Below, in pieces: positions 6,590 to 15,268 of a DNA stretch of 64,000 nt; position 1 is the first letter of the stretch, and the number at the start of each line of letters is the position of its first letter. Origin of the DNA: JAHEEL01 sp964195545 (GTDB lineage Bacteria > Actinomycetota > Acidimicrobiia > Spongiisociales > UBA5794); the NCBI GenBank assembly GCA_964195545.1, contig CAXMQQ010000084.1:1-64000 (forward strand). Direction: 5' to 3'. The notes under the pieces were generated by a model that had not been told where the DNA came from, searched no databases, and worked only from the letters and a program-made list of their open reading frames with translations. The position numbers and the translations under genes were made by a program.

Positions 6590-9046
6590 TCAGAGGCGGC
6601 CGCCTCGGTTCAACCAGACTAGGGCGAGCCACCCAGGAAGGATCGGGAGCCAGAACGTCACCAGCCTGAACAGAAGTACGGCCGCGAACGCTACTGATGG
6701 GTCGACGCCGACGACGGTGTACCCCGCGATGAGCGCCGCCTCCGTGGCACCCACTCCACCGGGTGTCGGAGCAGCGGTTGCGACGGCGGCCCCTGCGAGA
6801 TAGACCACGGCGGCGGTTGCAACCGGTACATCGGCGCCAAACGCGTTCAGTGAGGCGATCATTGCAATCGTGTAGCTCAGCGTGACGATCGCGGATCCAG
6901 TGAAGAGCGCCACCAGCTTCGCGGGTGTCCTTGCAATCGCGGCGATCGCCGAGCCCCCGGCTCGCAGGGCCGGGAGGAGGTACTTCGTTAGAAGCTTCCG
7001 TCCGACCGGCAGGATCATGAAGAGCCCGGAGATGAGGATGAGGATGGTGACAATGATCACCGTCGTTCTCGTATCCGGAAGTGGCAGGGCGACGTCCCGG
7101 GACGCGGCGAACCCGAGAAGCACGAGCAGTGAGACGTGGACGAGCAAACCCGCGACCGTATTCAGTCCGACCGCCGAAGCGGCCATCGGCAGCGTCAGGT
7201 CCTGCTTCTGGAGGAAACGCACATTGGTCGCCATTCCACCCACCTTGGCCGGCGTCACTCGATTGGAGAACGACGAAGCAAGTTGCGCCATCGTGACCGA
7301 CCAGAAAGGAAGCCGAACCGGCACCGCTCCAACCATCCCCAGGCCGGCACCGAGATACGTCAACGCCGACATCGCGGCAACGACGGCAACCCAGCCGAGC
7401 TGTGCCGACCGTAGCTCATCAAGGAACCGCGTTGCCGCCGTCAATTGCGGGATCAACACATAGAGAGCAATCGCCACGCTCGCAAGCACGAACAGCGTCC
7501 GCGGCTTCACCCGCTCGATACGTTCGTACGTCACTTCGACGTCCGCCGCAGCAGCGGCGACCGAACGGAGCTTCGCATAGCCTTCGGCCTTGCCGAGTTG
7601 GGTTCGGGTCACCGAACTGAGCACGAGCGGCTGGATCCACGGAAGCGCCTCGGCGACGCCGTCCTTCCCAATCACGCCCGCTGCCGCAGCCACCGCACGA
7701 TCGGCACCCACCGCCACCGCCGTCGACGCGAGCAGTTGTGCGCAGTCGCGTGCCAACAACGACTCGCCGGCAGCCAGCTCGGCGGAGCCAAAGCCGATGA
7801 TCCACGGCACGCCGTCGTCGGCGATGTACACATTCGCCAGCCGAAGCTTCCTGTGGGCGATCGCGGCGTCGTGCAGCGTGACCACCAACCGCCAGACGTC
7901 GGCGAGCAGCCCGTCGGTTATCTCCTGCGGATCCACCGAATCAAGGGACCGACCGTCGATCTTGCGGTAGGCGAGCAGCATCCCGTCGCTACCGACGTCG
8001 GCGATGGTCACGAGCTGGGGTGTACGGATCCCACGGGCGCTCGAGGCAAGGGAGAGGAAGGCCTCATGTTCCACGGACCGGCGCAGCGACGAGAAGGGCC
8101 GCCGGTCACCGGCCCTCCGGAGCCTGAGCATCCGATAGGCGCGGGACATCAGGTCCGCGGCCCGATCGTCCGAGTCGAGCGTCTTGACGAATAGATCCTC
8201 CCCGTCGGGGGTCGTCACGTACCAAGGGAGCGACCCGCGCCCTTCGACCGGGGCAGGCGCCACTTCCGCCACCCGGATTCGCCCCTGCTCGAGCGCCTTG
8301 CGGACCTCTGTCGCGGTCGCAACCCGATCGCGGGTCTTCAGGATCAGTGCCACCAGAGCACCAGCCAGAATTCCGATTCCGATGTCGAAGGGGAGCGTGA
8401 GCACCGATATCGATGCGCCCACGAACGCCAGCGATACCGCGGCCGCCAACAATCCGATCGCCCACGGTCGTAGCCGCGGTCCGATCCACACGCTGCCAAC
8501 GGTCAAGATAGCGACCACCGCCGCCAGACCGTCGTTGCCGAGACCGCCACTCGACGCACCTCCAACGGCTTCCATGAGTGCGTCGGACGTCGCAAACGCG
8601 AGCACGGTCCGGCTCCCCAGCGCGCCGAGCGCGAGGGCCGAGAGCACAGCCACGTTGACCATGATCCATCGCCGATACTTCGTCCGATACAGCAGAAAGA
8701 CGTTCGTGCCGACGATCGCGGTGAAGATGAACAGAGCGATCACCGCCTGGATACCCGTGCTCAGCCACTCAGGCCAAGCTTCCTGAATCGTGGCGAAGTC
8801 TTGCCTGATGCCGAGCAGCGCGCTCTCAAAGATCAGCAGCAGCAGCATGCCGAACAACACCAATACCAGGCCGACCAGCGCGCGCAATACGTAGACGGTC
8901 GAGCGCACCAGGGGTGGCCGCGGCTCAGCCGTCACCGCGCTGGGATCCAGCGCAGTCTGGGCTTGCTCACCTATCGATTGAGGAGGCGTCGTCTCGTTCA
9001 CGTCGATTCGCTCTGGTCGAGGCACTGTTCCCGGCAGCGTGAGCAT
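6590..9046 (-). CDS. Pseudokinase fused to LPG-synthase-type membrane domain
   Basis: The 818-aa product has an N-terminal membrane region with about six segments (residues 47-235), a kinase-fold soluble region (~245-500) and a C-terminal LPG-synthase-type membrane domain (~515-800) with PTPGGVGATEAAL. The catalytic loop reads HRKLRLANVYI (398-408): the invariant Asp of HRD is Lys, and DFG reads IGFG. Phosphotransfer is therefore unlikely, and the domain probably binds or senses. A start at the internal GTG (residue 16) is possible because the first 15 residues are poorly supported by a ribosome site. It lies 143 bp upstream of the PAP2-kinase gene in the same orientation. The two genes mirror each other: active-looking kinase with dead PAP2, dead kinase with intact transporter-like domain. 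Confidence 0.8.
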   Translation of the reverse strand: MLTLPGTVPRPERIDVNETTPPQSIGEQAQTALDPSAVTAEPRPPLVRSTVYVLRALVGLVLVLFGMLLLLIFESALLGIRQDFATIQEAWPEWLSTGIQAVIALFIFTAIVGTNVFLLYRTKYRRWIMVNVAVLSALALGALGSRTVLAFATSDALMEAVGGASSGGLGNDGLAAVVAILTVGSVWIGPRLRPWAIGLLAAAVSLAFVGASISVLTLPFDIGIGILAGALVALILKTRDRVATATEVRKALEQGRIRVAEVAPAPVEGRGSLPWYVTTPDGEDLFVKTLDSDDRAADLMSRAYRMLRLRRAGDRRPFSSLRRSVEHEAFLSLASSARGIRTPQLVTIADVGSDGMLLAYRKIDGRSLDSVDPQEITDGLLADVWRLVVTLHDAAIAHRKLRLANVYIADDGVPWIIGFGSAELAAGESLLARDCAQLLASTAVAVGADRAVAAAAGVIGKDGVAEALPWIQPLVLSSVTRTQLGKAEGYAKLRSVAAAAADVEVTYERIERVKPRTLFVLASVAIALYVLIPQLTAATRFLDELRSAQLGWVAVVAAMSALTYLGAGLGMVGAVPVRLPFWSVTMAQLASSFSNRVTPAKVGGMATNVRFLQKQDLTLPMAASAVGLNTVAGLLVHVSLLVLLGFAASRDVALPLPDTRTTVIIVTILILISGLFMILPVGRKLLTKYLLPALRAGGSAIAAIARTPAKLVALFTGSAIVTLSYTIAMIASLNAFGADVPVATAAVVYLAGAAVATAAPTPGGVGATEAALIAGYTVVGVDPSVAFAAVLLFRLVTFWLPILPGWLALVWLNRGGRL

Positions 9047-9161
9047 ATCCGAGTCATCTCGACGGAGGTACGTCGCCGCCGCCGGAGAGCCTCAAAGACC
9101 CAGACCGACACCTCGGATTCGCCGGGATGGCTCGACCAGTGGTGTGTCGTCTTGCCCAGCG

Positions 9162-9812
9162 CTATCCACCACTTGTCCCGGGAACGGAGGTCGGTGGCGG
9201 GCGGTAGACGTCCTCGGGATGCGCGGGGAGCGAGTCGCACCCGAGGGCGTAGTTGACGGTCTCTTTCAACTCGCCCGGAATCCACGGCGTGTCAACGAAG
9301 ACCCCCCGGTCGGCTGTAGCATCGAGCTTGGCCTGGAACTCGGAGCACACCTGGTTGTCAGCAGCAAGAGCGGCTCGATAGGCGGCCATCTCCGCGCTCT
9401 CTGAGAGTTCGTGCCAATCCGCGGCGGTACCTGCGCGAACGGCGAGTTCTGCGATCGGGAGCTCTCGGAAGTACAACTGGTGGAGATCGGCGATCTGTTC
9501 GGGTGGCTCGATGTCTGCCGCTGCCTCAAGAGCCTCGGCCTGTATCTCCGCGACCCGCTCGAGGGCAACCTGTAGGTCGCGCGGGGTGAAGTCGGTGAGT
9601 TGCACCCCCTGATCCGTGAGCCCCAGATGTGATCCCTGGCCCACGACGAGCACCAGCCCTTCCGGGCTCGTTGCGAGCGGCTCGTACTGCTCGATGCCCC
9701 GCTCGAAGATGGCGTTGATGCTGTCCACGTACTCGGTCAGCGACATCGCACCAGCGCCGCATCCAACGAGCAGAAGCACAACCGACAGCGCGAGGGAAAT
9801 GAGGCGCCTGAT
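9162..9812 (-). CDS. Predicted lipoprotein, paralogue of the one at 13171-13794
   Basis: The product is about 216 aa. A start at ATC (9810-9812) gives MRRLISLALSVVLLLVGCGA, a complete lipoprotein signal peptide, seven bases behind GGGAGG. The first conventional start, GTG at 9779, would leave only MLLLVGC, too short to be a signal. The mature part is helical, with SLTEYVD near the new N-terminus, AVRAGTAADW in the middle and TPWIPGELKE followed by ALGCD near the end. The same landmarks recur in the lipoprotein on the other side of the RND transporter. I recognise no domain of known function. Divergent from the RND gene, it is probably part of the same envelope function. Confidence 0.75.
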   Translation of the reverse strand: MRRLISLALSVVLLLVGCGAGAMSLTEYVDSINAIFERGIEQYEPLATSPEGLVLVVGQGSHLGLTDQGVQLTDFTPRDLQVALERVAEIQAEALEAAADIEPPEQIADLHQLYFRELPIAELAVRAGTAADWHELSESAEMAAYRAALAADNQVCSEFQAKLDATADRGVFVDTPWIPGELKETVNYALGCDSLPAHPEDVYRPPPTSVPGTSGG

Positions 9813-10138
9813 CGCGAAACCTCCCTACACAGAAACTCGATCCATTGCGGCCGAACGCGAGTCACATCTTCGCCCACTCGACCCAGCAAGCGATAGAGGC
9901 GGATTGCTCTCACGGGCTCGCGGTCGCACCTCGCCGACTATCGACCGAGAACCGCGACTGCCAGAAAGCGCCAAACAGCTCTAGCACGCGAAGTCGGCCC
10001 GCGGGCGTAGTGCGCTCACGCAGAGAAATGCTCCGTGTCGCTCGCCGCATCGTCAGAGATTCAGGCGGTACACTGGCAGCCCGGCGGCGTCGAAGAAACG
10101 ACCAGGGGTATCCGCCCCATGGTTGGGGGAGGACACTC
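9813..10138. promoter_or_regulatory. Intergenic region with the RND transporter promoter
   Basis: This 326-bp non-coding stretch lies between the divergent lipoprotein and RND genes. TACACT at 10069-10074 is a plausible -10 box for the RND gene, giving a leader of about 55 nt, and GGGGGAGG sits just before its ATG at 10139. GGGAGG for the lipoprotein lies at 9820-9825 on the minus strand. The open frame that extends the RND gene back to 9845 has no homology. I see nothing else in the stretch. Confidence 0.45.
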
Positions 10139-13114
10139 ATGTCCAAATCGGACATCGATCGCACTGATGAACCAGAGTCCGTCTCGGTAGAGAGCTACGG
10201 CTTCTACGAATGGATCAACCGCCACCCGTGGTCGATCGCGGCGGTGCTTGTCGTTCTGGCTGTGGGACTTGCCGCCCTCTACTCGGTCGTCGCCGATCAG
10301 AGCGAACCATCGTTCGATCCAAAGGGCCCCATCTACGACACCCGGGATCATGTCGACGATGTGTTCGCTTCGAGTTCATCCATACGCCACGTCCCATTCA
10401 TCGTTGAGAATCCGGCCGGTGGCGACGTGCTCAGCCGGGATCCCCTCCTGGAACTCAAGCAGAATCAGGACGCATTGCTCGCGGATCCTGAGTCCCAGAA
10501 TCACCTTGCGACGACATTCGCTCGGGACCTCGGTGTCACAATCGAGGGCGTCTACTCAATCGCGAACGCCGTCGACGCTGCACTCCCAGGCGGCCTCGAG
10601 GCAGCATCAGAAGTCGCCGTGAAGATCGCACTTGCCGACCTCTTCGCCGACGATGCGCCGACGAGCTCGTTGCGGTACCTCCTTGCACCGATGGGGACAA
10701 CACGCGACGTGACGACAATCGACGGCGTTTCCGTCGTGGTGTGGGAGTCGCAGGCGTTCTTTGCACGCGTGACATACGACTTCGATACCTTCGACCAGGA
10801 TCAGCTGCTGGAGGCATTCGGGGAGAAGACCAGCCTCGAGGCCGAGCGCTGGCTGCGCAGCGTGCAAACCGCACTGCGAGGCGACGAAGTGTCCGTCACG
10901 GCGATTGGCGTCGCCATGGACACGGGGCTGGTTGCCGAGGAGCAAACCACGGCCGCAGCGCCATACCTCCTCGGAGCAGTGGCATTCATCGTGATTCTTG
11001 TCGGTGCGCTGCTCCGGTCCTACTGGGCGGCGATGATCGTTGGGGCCAGCCTCGGCGTGACGATGATGATGTACGGCGGTATCAACGCCTTGCTTGGACT
11101 GAAGATGAATTCCCCATTGCTGATCATGATCGTCCCGATCGCTCTGATCAGCTTCGGCGTGGACTTCTTCATTCACGCCAGCGGGCGAACACGTGAGATG
11201 CAGGTGCTGGGCTTTGGCCGCGAGCGAGCGTACCCACTCGGTCTCACGGCCGTATCGTCCGCCCTCCTGCTCGCGGCGTTGTCATCGGCGGCTGCCTTCA
11301 TGTCGAATGCGGTCTCCGGAATTCAAGGCATCGTCGAATTCGGGATCGCTGCAGCGGTTGGACTGCTCCTCTCGTACATGATCCTCGGCTGGATCGCCCC
11401 GAAGCTGCTGCTCTCAACCGAGGAGCGGTTGGGTCCGCGACCGGCGGACCTCAGCCATCTGCGAACGTCCGCTCAAAAGGTGGGGTTCGTCGTAGCGGCG
11501 TTCATCGCCGCGATCGCAGTGACCATGACCATCGTGATGCCGGCAATTGGGTGGGGTCTCTACCTCGTGTTCCTGCTTCTGTTCGTCTACCTGCCGTACT
11601 GGCTCACCCGCCGGCGTAACCGACGCGCCGCAGAAGCGGGTCGACCATTGACAGATGAGGTCAAGGGCGCTGGCCACGGTTTCAGCGCTGCAGGCACCAC
11701 GGTGCACTTCGTCGCAAGGTGGCGGGTGTTCGCGATCCCTCTCGTTGTAGTCCTGGCCGTGGTCGCCCTCATCGGTGCATCCAAGGTGGAGCGAGGGTTC
11801 GAGGTCAAGGACTTCTTCTCCTCGAAGACTGATTTCGTTGCGAGCCTCGACAAGCTCGAGCAGTACTGGGGAAGCGGCGGAGGCACCAGCGACTACGTCT
11901 ACATCGAAGGCGACCTCACCGCACCCGGAACTCTCGTCGCGGTGGAGACCGCCCAGGCGGAGATCGGAGCTTCGGACGCGGAGTTCGTACGCGACTTCAA
12001 CGGCGAAGTCGAATTCTCAGCGAACGCTGTCACCATTGTGCGGATCACAACGATGTCCGCGCCGATGCGCGCCGCGATCGCTGCCGAACAGGGTGTCGAG
12101 ATCACCGACAACGACGGCGACGGTATCGCAGATAGCCCCGAGCAGATCGCCGCGATCTACCGGTACGTCAAGACGAACAGCGTTCTCGACGATGGTGGCG
12201 TCGAAATCTTCCCGGTCGACGTGACCGAGACGATCCTCTACGTTGGTGATGGCGTCCAAGGGACGAGGATATCGACGGGCATAGCCACATTCACCGATGA
12301 CCAGATCATTCTCGCGGGACGGGCGGTGCTCGAGGACGCCGCAGTCGGACTGAGAGCCAATCTCGCCGACGGCACCGCGACCGTCGCGGTATCCGGTGGC
12401 GCGATCACGAGCCAGGACTCCATGGATACGTTCCTGAAGTCGATGCTGCTCTCGCTCCCGATCGCGGTTGCGCTGACCTCGCTGATCGTGTTCATCACCC
12501 TCTTCTTCATCTTCCGCCACTTCGGCAGGCGGATGGCGTCGATCTTGAAGCGGTCGGGGCGCTACGCGGTGATCTCGATGGTCCCGATCCTCCTCGTCGT
12601 TGCCATGGTTTACGGGTTCATGTACCTAGTCGGTTACCGCCTGAACCTGATCACGGCGATGATCGCAGCGATCTCGATCGGCGTCGGCGTCGACTATGCC
12701 ACGCACTTCACCGTGCGTTTCATCGAGGAATTCGAGCACGAACCCAGCCGATTCCCAGCGCTGCGCCGCACGGGCGAGGGAACCGGTGGTGCACTCACCA
12801 TCTCCGCGGTGACCTCAATGACGGGGTTCCTCATCATGGCAGCGGCACCGATGCCGATGTTCGTGACGTTTGGTGTCCTCACGGCCGTCATGATTGGGTG
12901 CTCGCTGGTTGTGACGCTCCTGGTGCTTCCGAGCCTCCTGTTGCTGGTCACACCATCCCGCAAGGGCGACGAAAGGGAAGACATGATCGACGAGGTGACT
13001 CGCGGCGGGGAGTTCGACTACGAGCCGCACGAACGGGACACTGCCATGAGGCAGCCCCACGTGCAGGCGACAGCACCAACTCCGGCTTCGGAGCCCGGCG
13101 ATACACAGACCTGA
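10139..13114 (+). CDS. RND-superfamily (MMPL-type) transporter
   Basis: This 991-aa inner-membrane protein has the duplicated RND layout. A first TM near residues 27-50 is followed by an extracytoplasmic domain (~50-280) and a block of five to six TMs including GVDFFIHASGRTREM. A second TM (~530-550) precedes a second extracytoplasmic domain (~550-770), and the last TM block contains IGVGVDYATHFTVRFIEEF. The GxxxD elements carry the proton-relay acidic residues of the family. The second outer domain contains DNDGDGIAD, an EF-hand-like calcium loop, which is unusual here. A strong GGGGGAGG precedes ATG 10139. Members export lipids, hopanoids or small hydrophobics; the substrate cannot be read. 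Two paralogous lipoproteins flank it on the opposite strand. Confidence 0.88.
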   Translation: MSKSDIDRTDEPESVSVESYGFYEWINRHPWSIAAVLVVLAVGLAALYSVVADQSEPSFDPKGPIYDTRDHVDDVFASSSSIRHVPFIVENPAGGDVLSRDPLLELKQNQDALLADPESQNHLATTFARDLGVTIEGVYSIANAVDAALPGGLEAASEVAVKIALADLFADDAPTSSLRYLLAPMGTTRDVTTIDGVSVVVWESQAFFARVTYDFDTFDQDQLLEAFGEKTSLEAERWLRSVQTALRGDEVSVTAIGVAMDTGLVAEEQTTAAAPYLLGAVAFIVILVGALLRSYWAAMIVGASLGVTMMMYGGINALLGLKMNSPLLIMIVPIALISFGVDFFIHASGRTREMQVLGFGRERAYPLGLTAVSSALLLAALSSAAAFMSNAVSGIQGIVEFGIAAAVGLLLSYMILGWIAPKLLLSTEERLGPRPADLSHLRTSAQKVGFVVAAFIAAIAVTMTIVMPAIGWGLYLVFLLLFVYLPYWLTRRRNRRAAEAGRPLTDEVKGAGHGFSAAGTTVHFVARWRVFAIPLVVVLAVVALIGASKVERGFEVKDFFSSKTDFVASLDKLEQYWGSGGGTSDYVYIEGDLTAPGTLVAVETAQAEIGASDAEFVRDFNGEVEFSANAVTIVRITTMSAPMRAAIAAEQGVEITDNDGDGIADSPEQIAAIYRYVKTNSVLDDGGVEIFPVDVTETILYVGDGVQGTRISTGIATFTDDQIILAGRAVLEDAAVGLRANLADGTATVAVSGGAITSQDSMDTFLKSMLLSLPIAVALTSLIVFITLFFIFRHFGRRMASILKRSGRYAVISMVPILLVVAMVYGFMYLVGYRLNLITAMIAAISIGVGVDYATHFTVRFIEEFEHEPSRFPALRRTGEGTGGALTISAVTSMTGFLIMAAAPMPMFVTFGVLTAVMIGCSLVVTLLVLPSLLLLVTPSRKGDEREDMIDEVTRGGEFDYEPHERDTAMRQPHVQATAPTPASEPGDTQT

Positions 13115-13170
13115 CGCTGCAAAGGACCAGCGTTGAAGGAGGTCGTGGTGTGGTGGTCGCCTTCGGGTAC

Positions 13171-13794
13171 CTAGCCGTCGAACACTAGAGAAGGGCGATA
13201 GACGTCTCCCGGATGCTCGGGGTATCCGTCGCATCCGAGCGCGACCTCGAAGAGCTCTTTGAGTTCACCCGGAATCCACGGCGTTTCGGCGAAGACCTCT
13301 CGCTGCTCGCCAATCGCGTTGACCTCAGATTGAGCATCGGCGCACGCCTGCTTGTCGTCGGCAAGCGCTACCCGATAGGCGACCATCTCCGTGGTGTCGG
13401 AGAGTTCCGCCCAGTCCGCAGCGGTGCCCGCTCGAACAGCCAGCGCCTCTTGGGTTGAGATGAAGTCACTATCGAAATCGAAGAAGAGATGGTGGAGAGC
13501 CGCGACCTGGTCGGGCGGATCAATGGCGGCAGTGGCCTCGTCGACCCTGGACTCGATCTCTCTCACCCGATCAAGAGCGGCCTGGAGGTCCTGTGGTGTG
13601 AAATCGACGAGTTGGGCCCCGTCGGCGACGAGCACGCCTCCCAGAGGGCTCGCCACGAGCGCCTCGTACTCCTGTCTCGCCTGGTCCACGATGACATTGA
13701 GGCGGTCGACGTACTCCGTCAGTGACAGCTCACTGCCACCACCACAGCTCGCAAGCACCAGCGCCACACACAGGCCAGTCCACACCCGACGCAC
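13171..13794 (-). CDS. Predicted lipoprotein, paralogue of the one at 9162-9812
   Basis: The 207-aa product starts at GTG 13794, six bases after GGAGG, giving MRRVWTGLCVALVLASCGGG with a lipobox (LASC). Landmarks shared with the lipoprotein at 9162 are LSLTEYVD after the lipid anchor, VDFTPQDLQAALDRV, AVRAGTAADWAELS, ETPWIPGELKE and ALGCD followed by HPGDVYRP. The two flank the RND transporter and point the same way, which suggests duplication around it. The open frame extends far upstream to 14163, but that part is antisense to the MDR gene. No known function. A periplasmic partner of the RND pump is inference from position only. Confidence 0.78.
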   Translation of the reverse strand: MRRVWTGLCVALVLASCGGGSELSLTEYVDRLNVIVDQARQEYEALVASPLGGVLVADGAQLVDFTPQDLQAALDRVREIESRVDEATAAIDPPDQVAALHHLFFDFDSDFISTQEALAVRAGTAADWAELSDTTEMVAYRVALADDKQACADAQSEVNAIGEQREVFAETPWIPGELKELFEVALGCDGYPEHPGDVYRPSLVFDG

Positions 13795-13907
13795 GTCCGT
13801 CCTCCAGTCCGAAATCAACGTACCTTGACCACCCCCGCTGAGAAGAGCTGTCGCCACAGGAGCGAGGGTCCTGCGACGGGTTTGCCGACGGCCAGCGCCG
13901 GTCGCTC

Positions 13908-14891
13908 CTATGCGGCGTCGTCCTCCATTGTGATGATGGTCTTCCCCTGAGCGTGGCCGTCGCCGACGTGCGCGACCGCATCCGCCGTCTGGTCCAGCGG
14001 ATAGACCTTGTCGACTATCGGCCTGATCTTCCCAGCTTCTGAGAGGTCCTTGAGGGCAGCGAGATCTTCCGGCTTCGACGCCGAAATGAACGGGCGCCCT
14101 TGCTGGTTGACAAACAGCGACAAGGCGAACGCAGCGATTGGCTCCTTCAGGCCGCCGAACCAACCGCCGATCGGTGCGCCGTTGGCCAGAAGTGTCCCGG
14201 TTGGTTTGAGCGCCCGTCTGGTGTCTGACAACGAATGACTCCCCACGTTGTCGAGGACGAAGTCGTACCGCTGCCCCCCTTCAGTGAAGTCCTCTTCGGT
14301 GTAGTCAATGACGTGGTCTGCGCCGATCGACTGGACCATCTCCACGTTCCTCGTGCTGCAGACACCGGTCACTTCCGCACCGAGCGACTTGGCAATCTGT
14401 ACGGCGAACGTCCCGACGCCTCCGGATGCTCCGGTGATCAGAACCTGCTGTCCCTCCTGAACGTTGCCTTGATCTCGAAGGGCCTGCAGAGCGGTGAGTG
14501 CGGACACCCCGACGGCAGATGCTTGCTCGAATGTCAGATTGTCCGGTTGCAGGGCAAGTGAGTCCTTGGGGAAGGATGCATACTCGGCGAACGCACCCTT
14601 GTATGATCCGAAGACATCATCGCCAGGCTGGAGTTCCGTCACGTCCTTACCGACCGTCTCGACCGTGCCCGCGATGTCCGTTCCCGGCACACGGTTCTTT
14701 GCCCTCATCGACGAGAAGATCGGCCGCATGACGTACGGCAGGCCTCCGATCGTGTAGTAGTCGCCAATGTGTATGGAGGCGGCGTGGACTCGAACCAGCG
14801 CCTCATCGTCGCCAACGGTCGGCGTATCGATTTCCTTGAGTGTCAGCACGTCATGGGGTGACCCGAACTTGTCTTGGATGATCGCCTTCAT
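13908..14891 (-). CDS. MDR-family NAD(P)-dependent alcohol dehydrogenase / quinone reductase
   Basis: The 327-aa product starts MKAIIQDKFGSPHDVL, followed by EALVRVHAASIHIGDYY and VPGTDIAGTVE, the GroES-like catalytic domain. The Rossmann turn is TGASGGVGTFAVQIAKSLG, and IGADHVIDYTEEDF follows the second strand. Zinc ligands are missing, so it is a zinc-independent reductase. A GGGAAGAG-type ribosome site precedes the ATG. It is about 50% alike by eye to the protein at 486-1469, including the IGADHVIDY block, so the two are paralogues. No partner gene is close; the region around it (14.9-15.2 kb) holds a decayed gene. Confidence 0.88.
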   Translation of the reverse strand: MKAIIQDKFGSPHDVLTLKEIDTPTVGDDEALVRVHAASIHIGDYYTIGGLPYVMRPIFSSMRAKNRVPGTDIAGTVETVGKDVTELQPGDDVFGSYKGAFAEYASFPKDSLALQPDNLTFEQASAVGVSALTALQALRDQGNVQEGQQVLITGASGGVGTFAVQIAKSLGAEVTGVCSTRNVEMVQSIGADHVIDYTEEDFTEGGQRYDFVLDNVGSHSLSDTRRALKPTGTLLANGAPIGGWFGGLKEPIAAFALSLFVNQQGRPFISASKPEDLAALKDLSEAGKIRPIVDKVYPLDQTADAVAHVGDGHAQGKTIITMEDDAA

Positions 14892-14935
14892 CGCTTGCTC
14901 TTCCCTTCGTAGTTCACTCGAATGCTGTCAAGGTA

Positions 14936-15268
14936 GTGGAGTTCATGTCGCGGACCGACGACGGGATCGCGTTCCTTCGAACAGAAGACTCGGAGCGTGT
15001 AATGGTCATCGTCAATCGGAGCCCCGAACCAGCGCCCGTCTCGATGAACGTACCCGTGTCCATCCCCACCGTCGTTTGGGGTTCCGGTCAGGTTGAAAGA
15101 ACGGAGGATGGTGTCTCGGTGACACCCCGTCGGGGGTCGCGATCGTCATGCTTTGACGCTGGGCACCAGAGGAACGATCACCACCGGGCGTGGTGCTCCT
15201 CCGCCCATCCAACGATCCCGTCGATAGGAATGTTCTCGCCGTCATCGGCGAGAACCGTTCCCGTGTAG
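14936..15268 (+). pseudogene. Possible C-terminal remnant of an alpha-amylase-family glycosidase
   Basis: A plus-strand frame from 14936 (GTG; ATG at 14945) encodes DDGIAFLRTEDSERVMVIVNRS, given here as DDGIAFLRTE then RVMVIVNRSPEP, followed by a short beta-rich stretch. This is the pattern of the C-terminal beta-sandwich of GH13 enzymes, where the sugar-hydrolase barrel is followed by a line such as VVVLNRS. The barrel is absent upstream, and after about 15175 the frame runs antisense into the DUF2804 gene. I read it as a decayed gene tail in the 286-bp gap between neighbours. The match is short, so an unrelated small ORF is possible. Confidence 0.35.
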
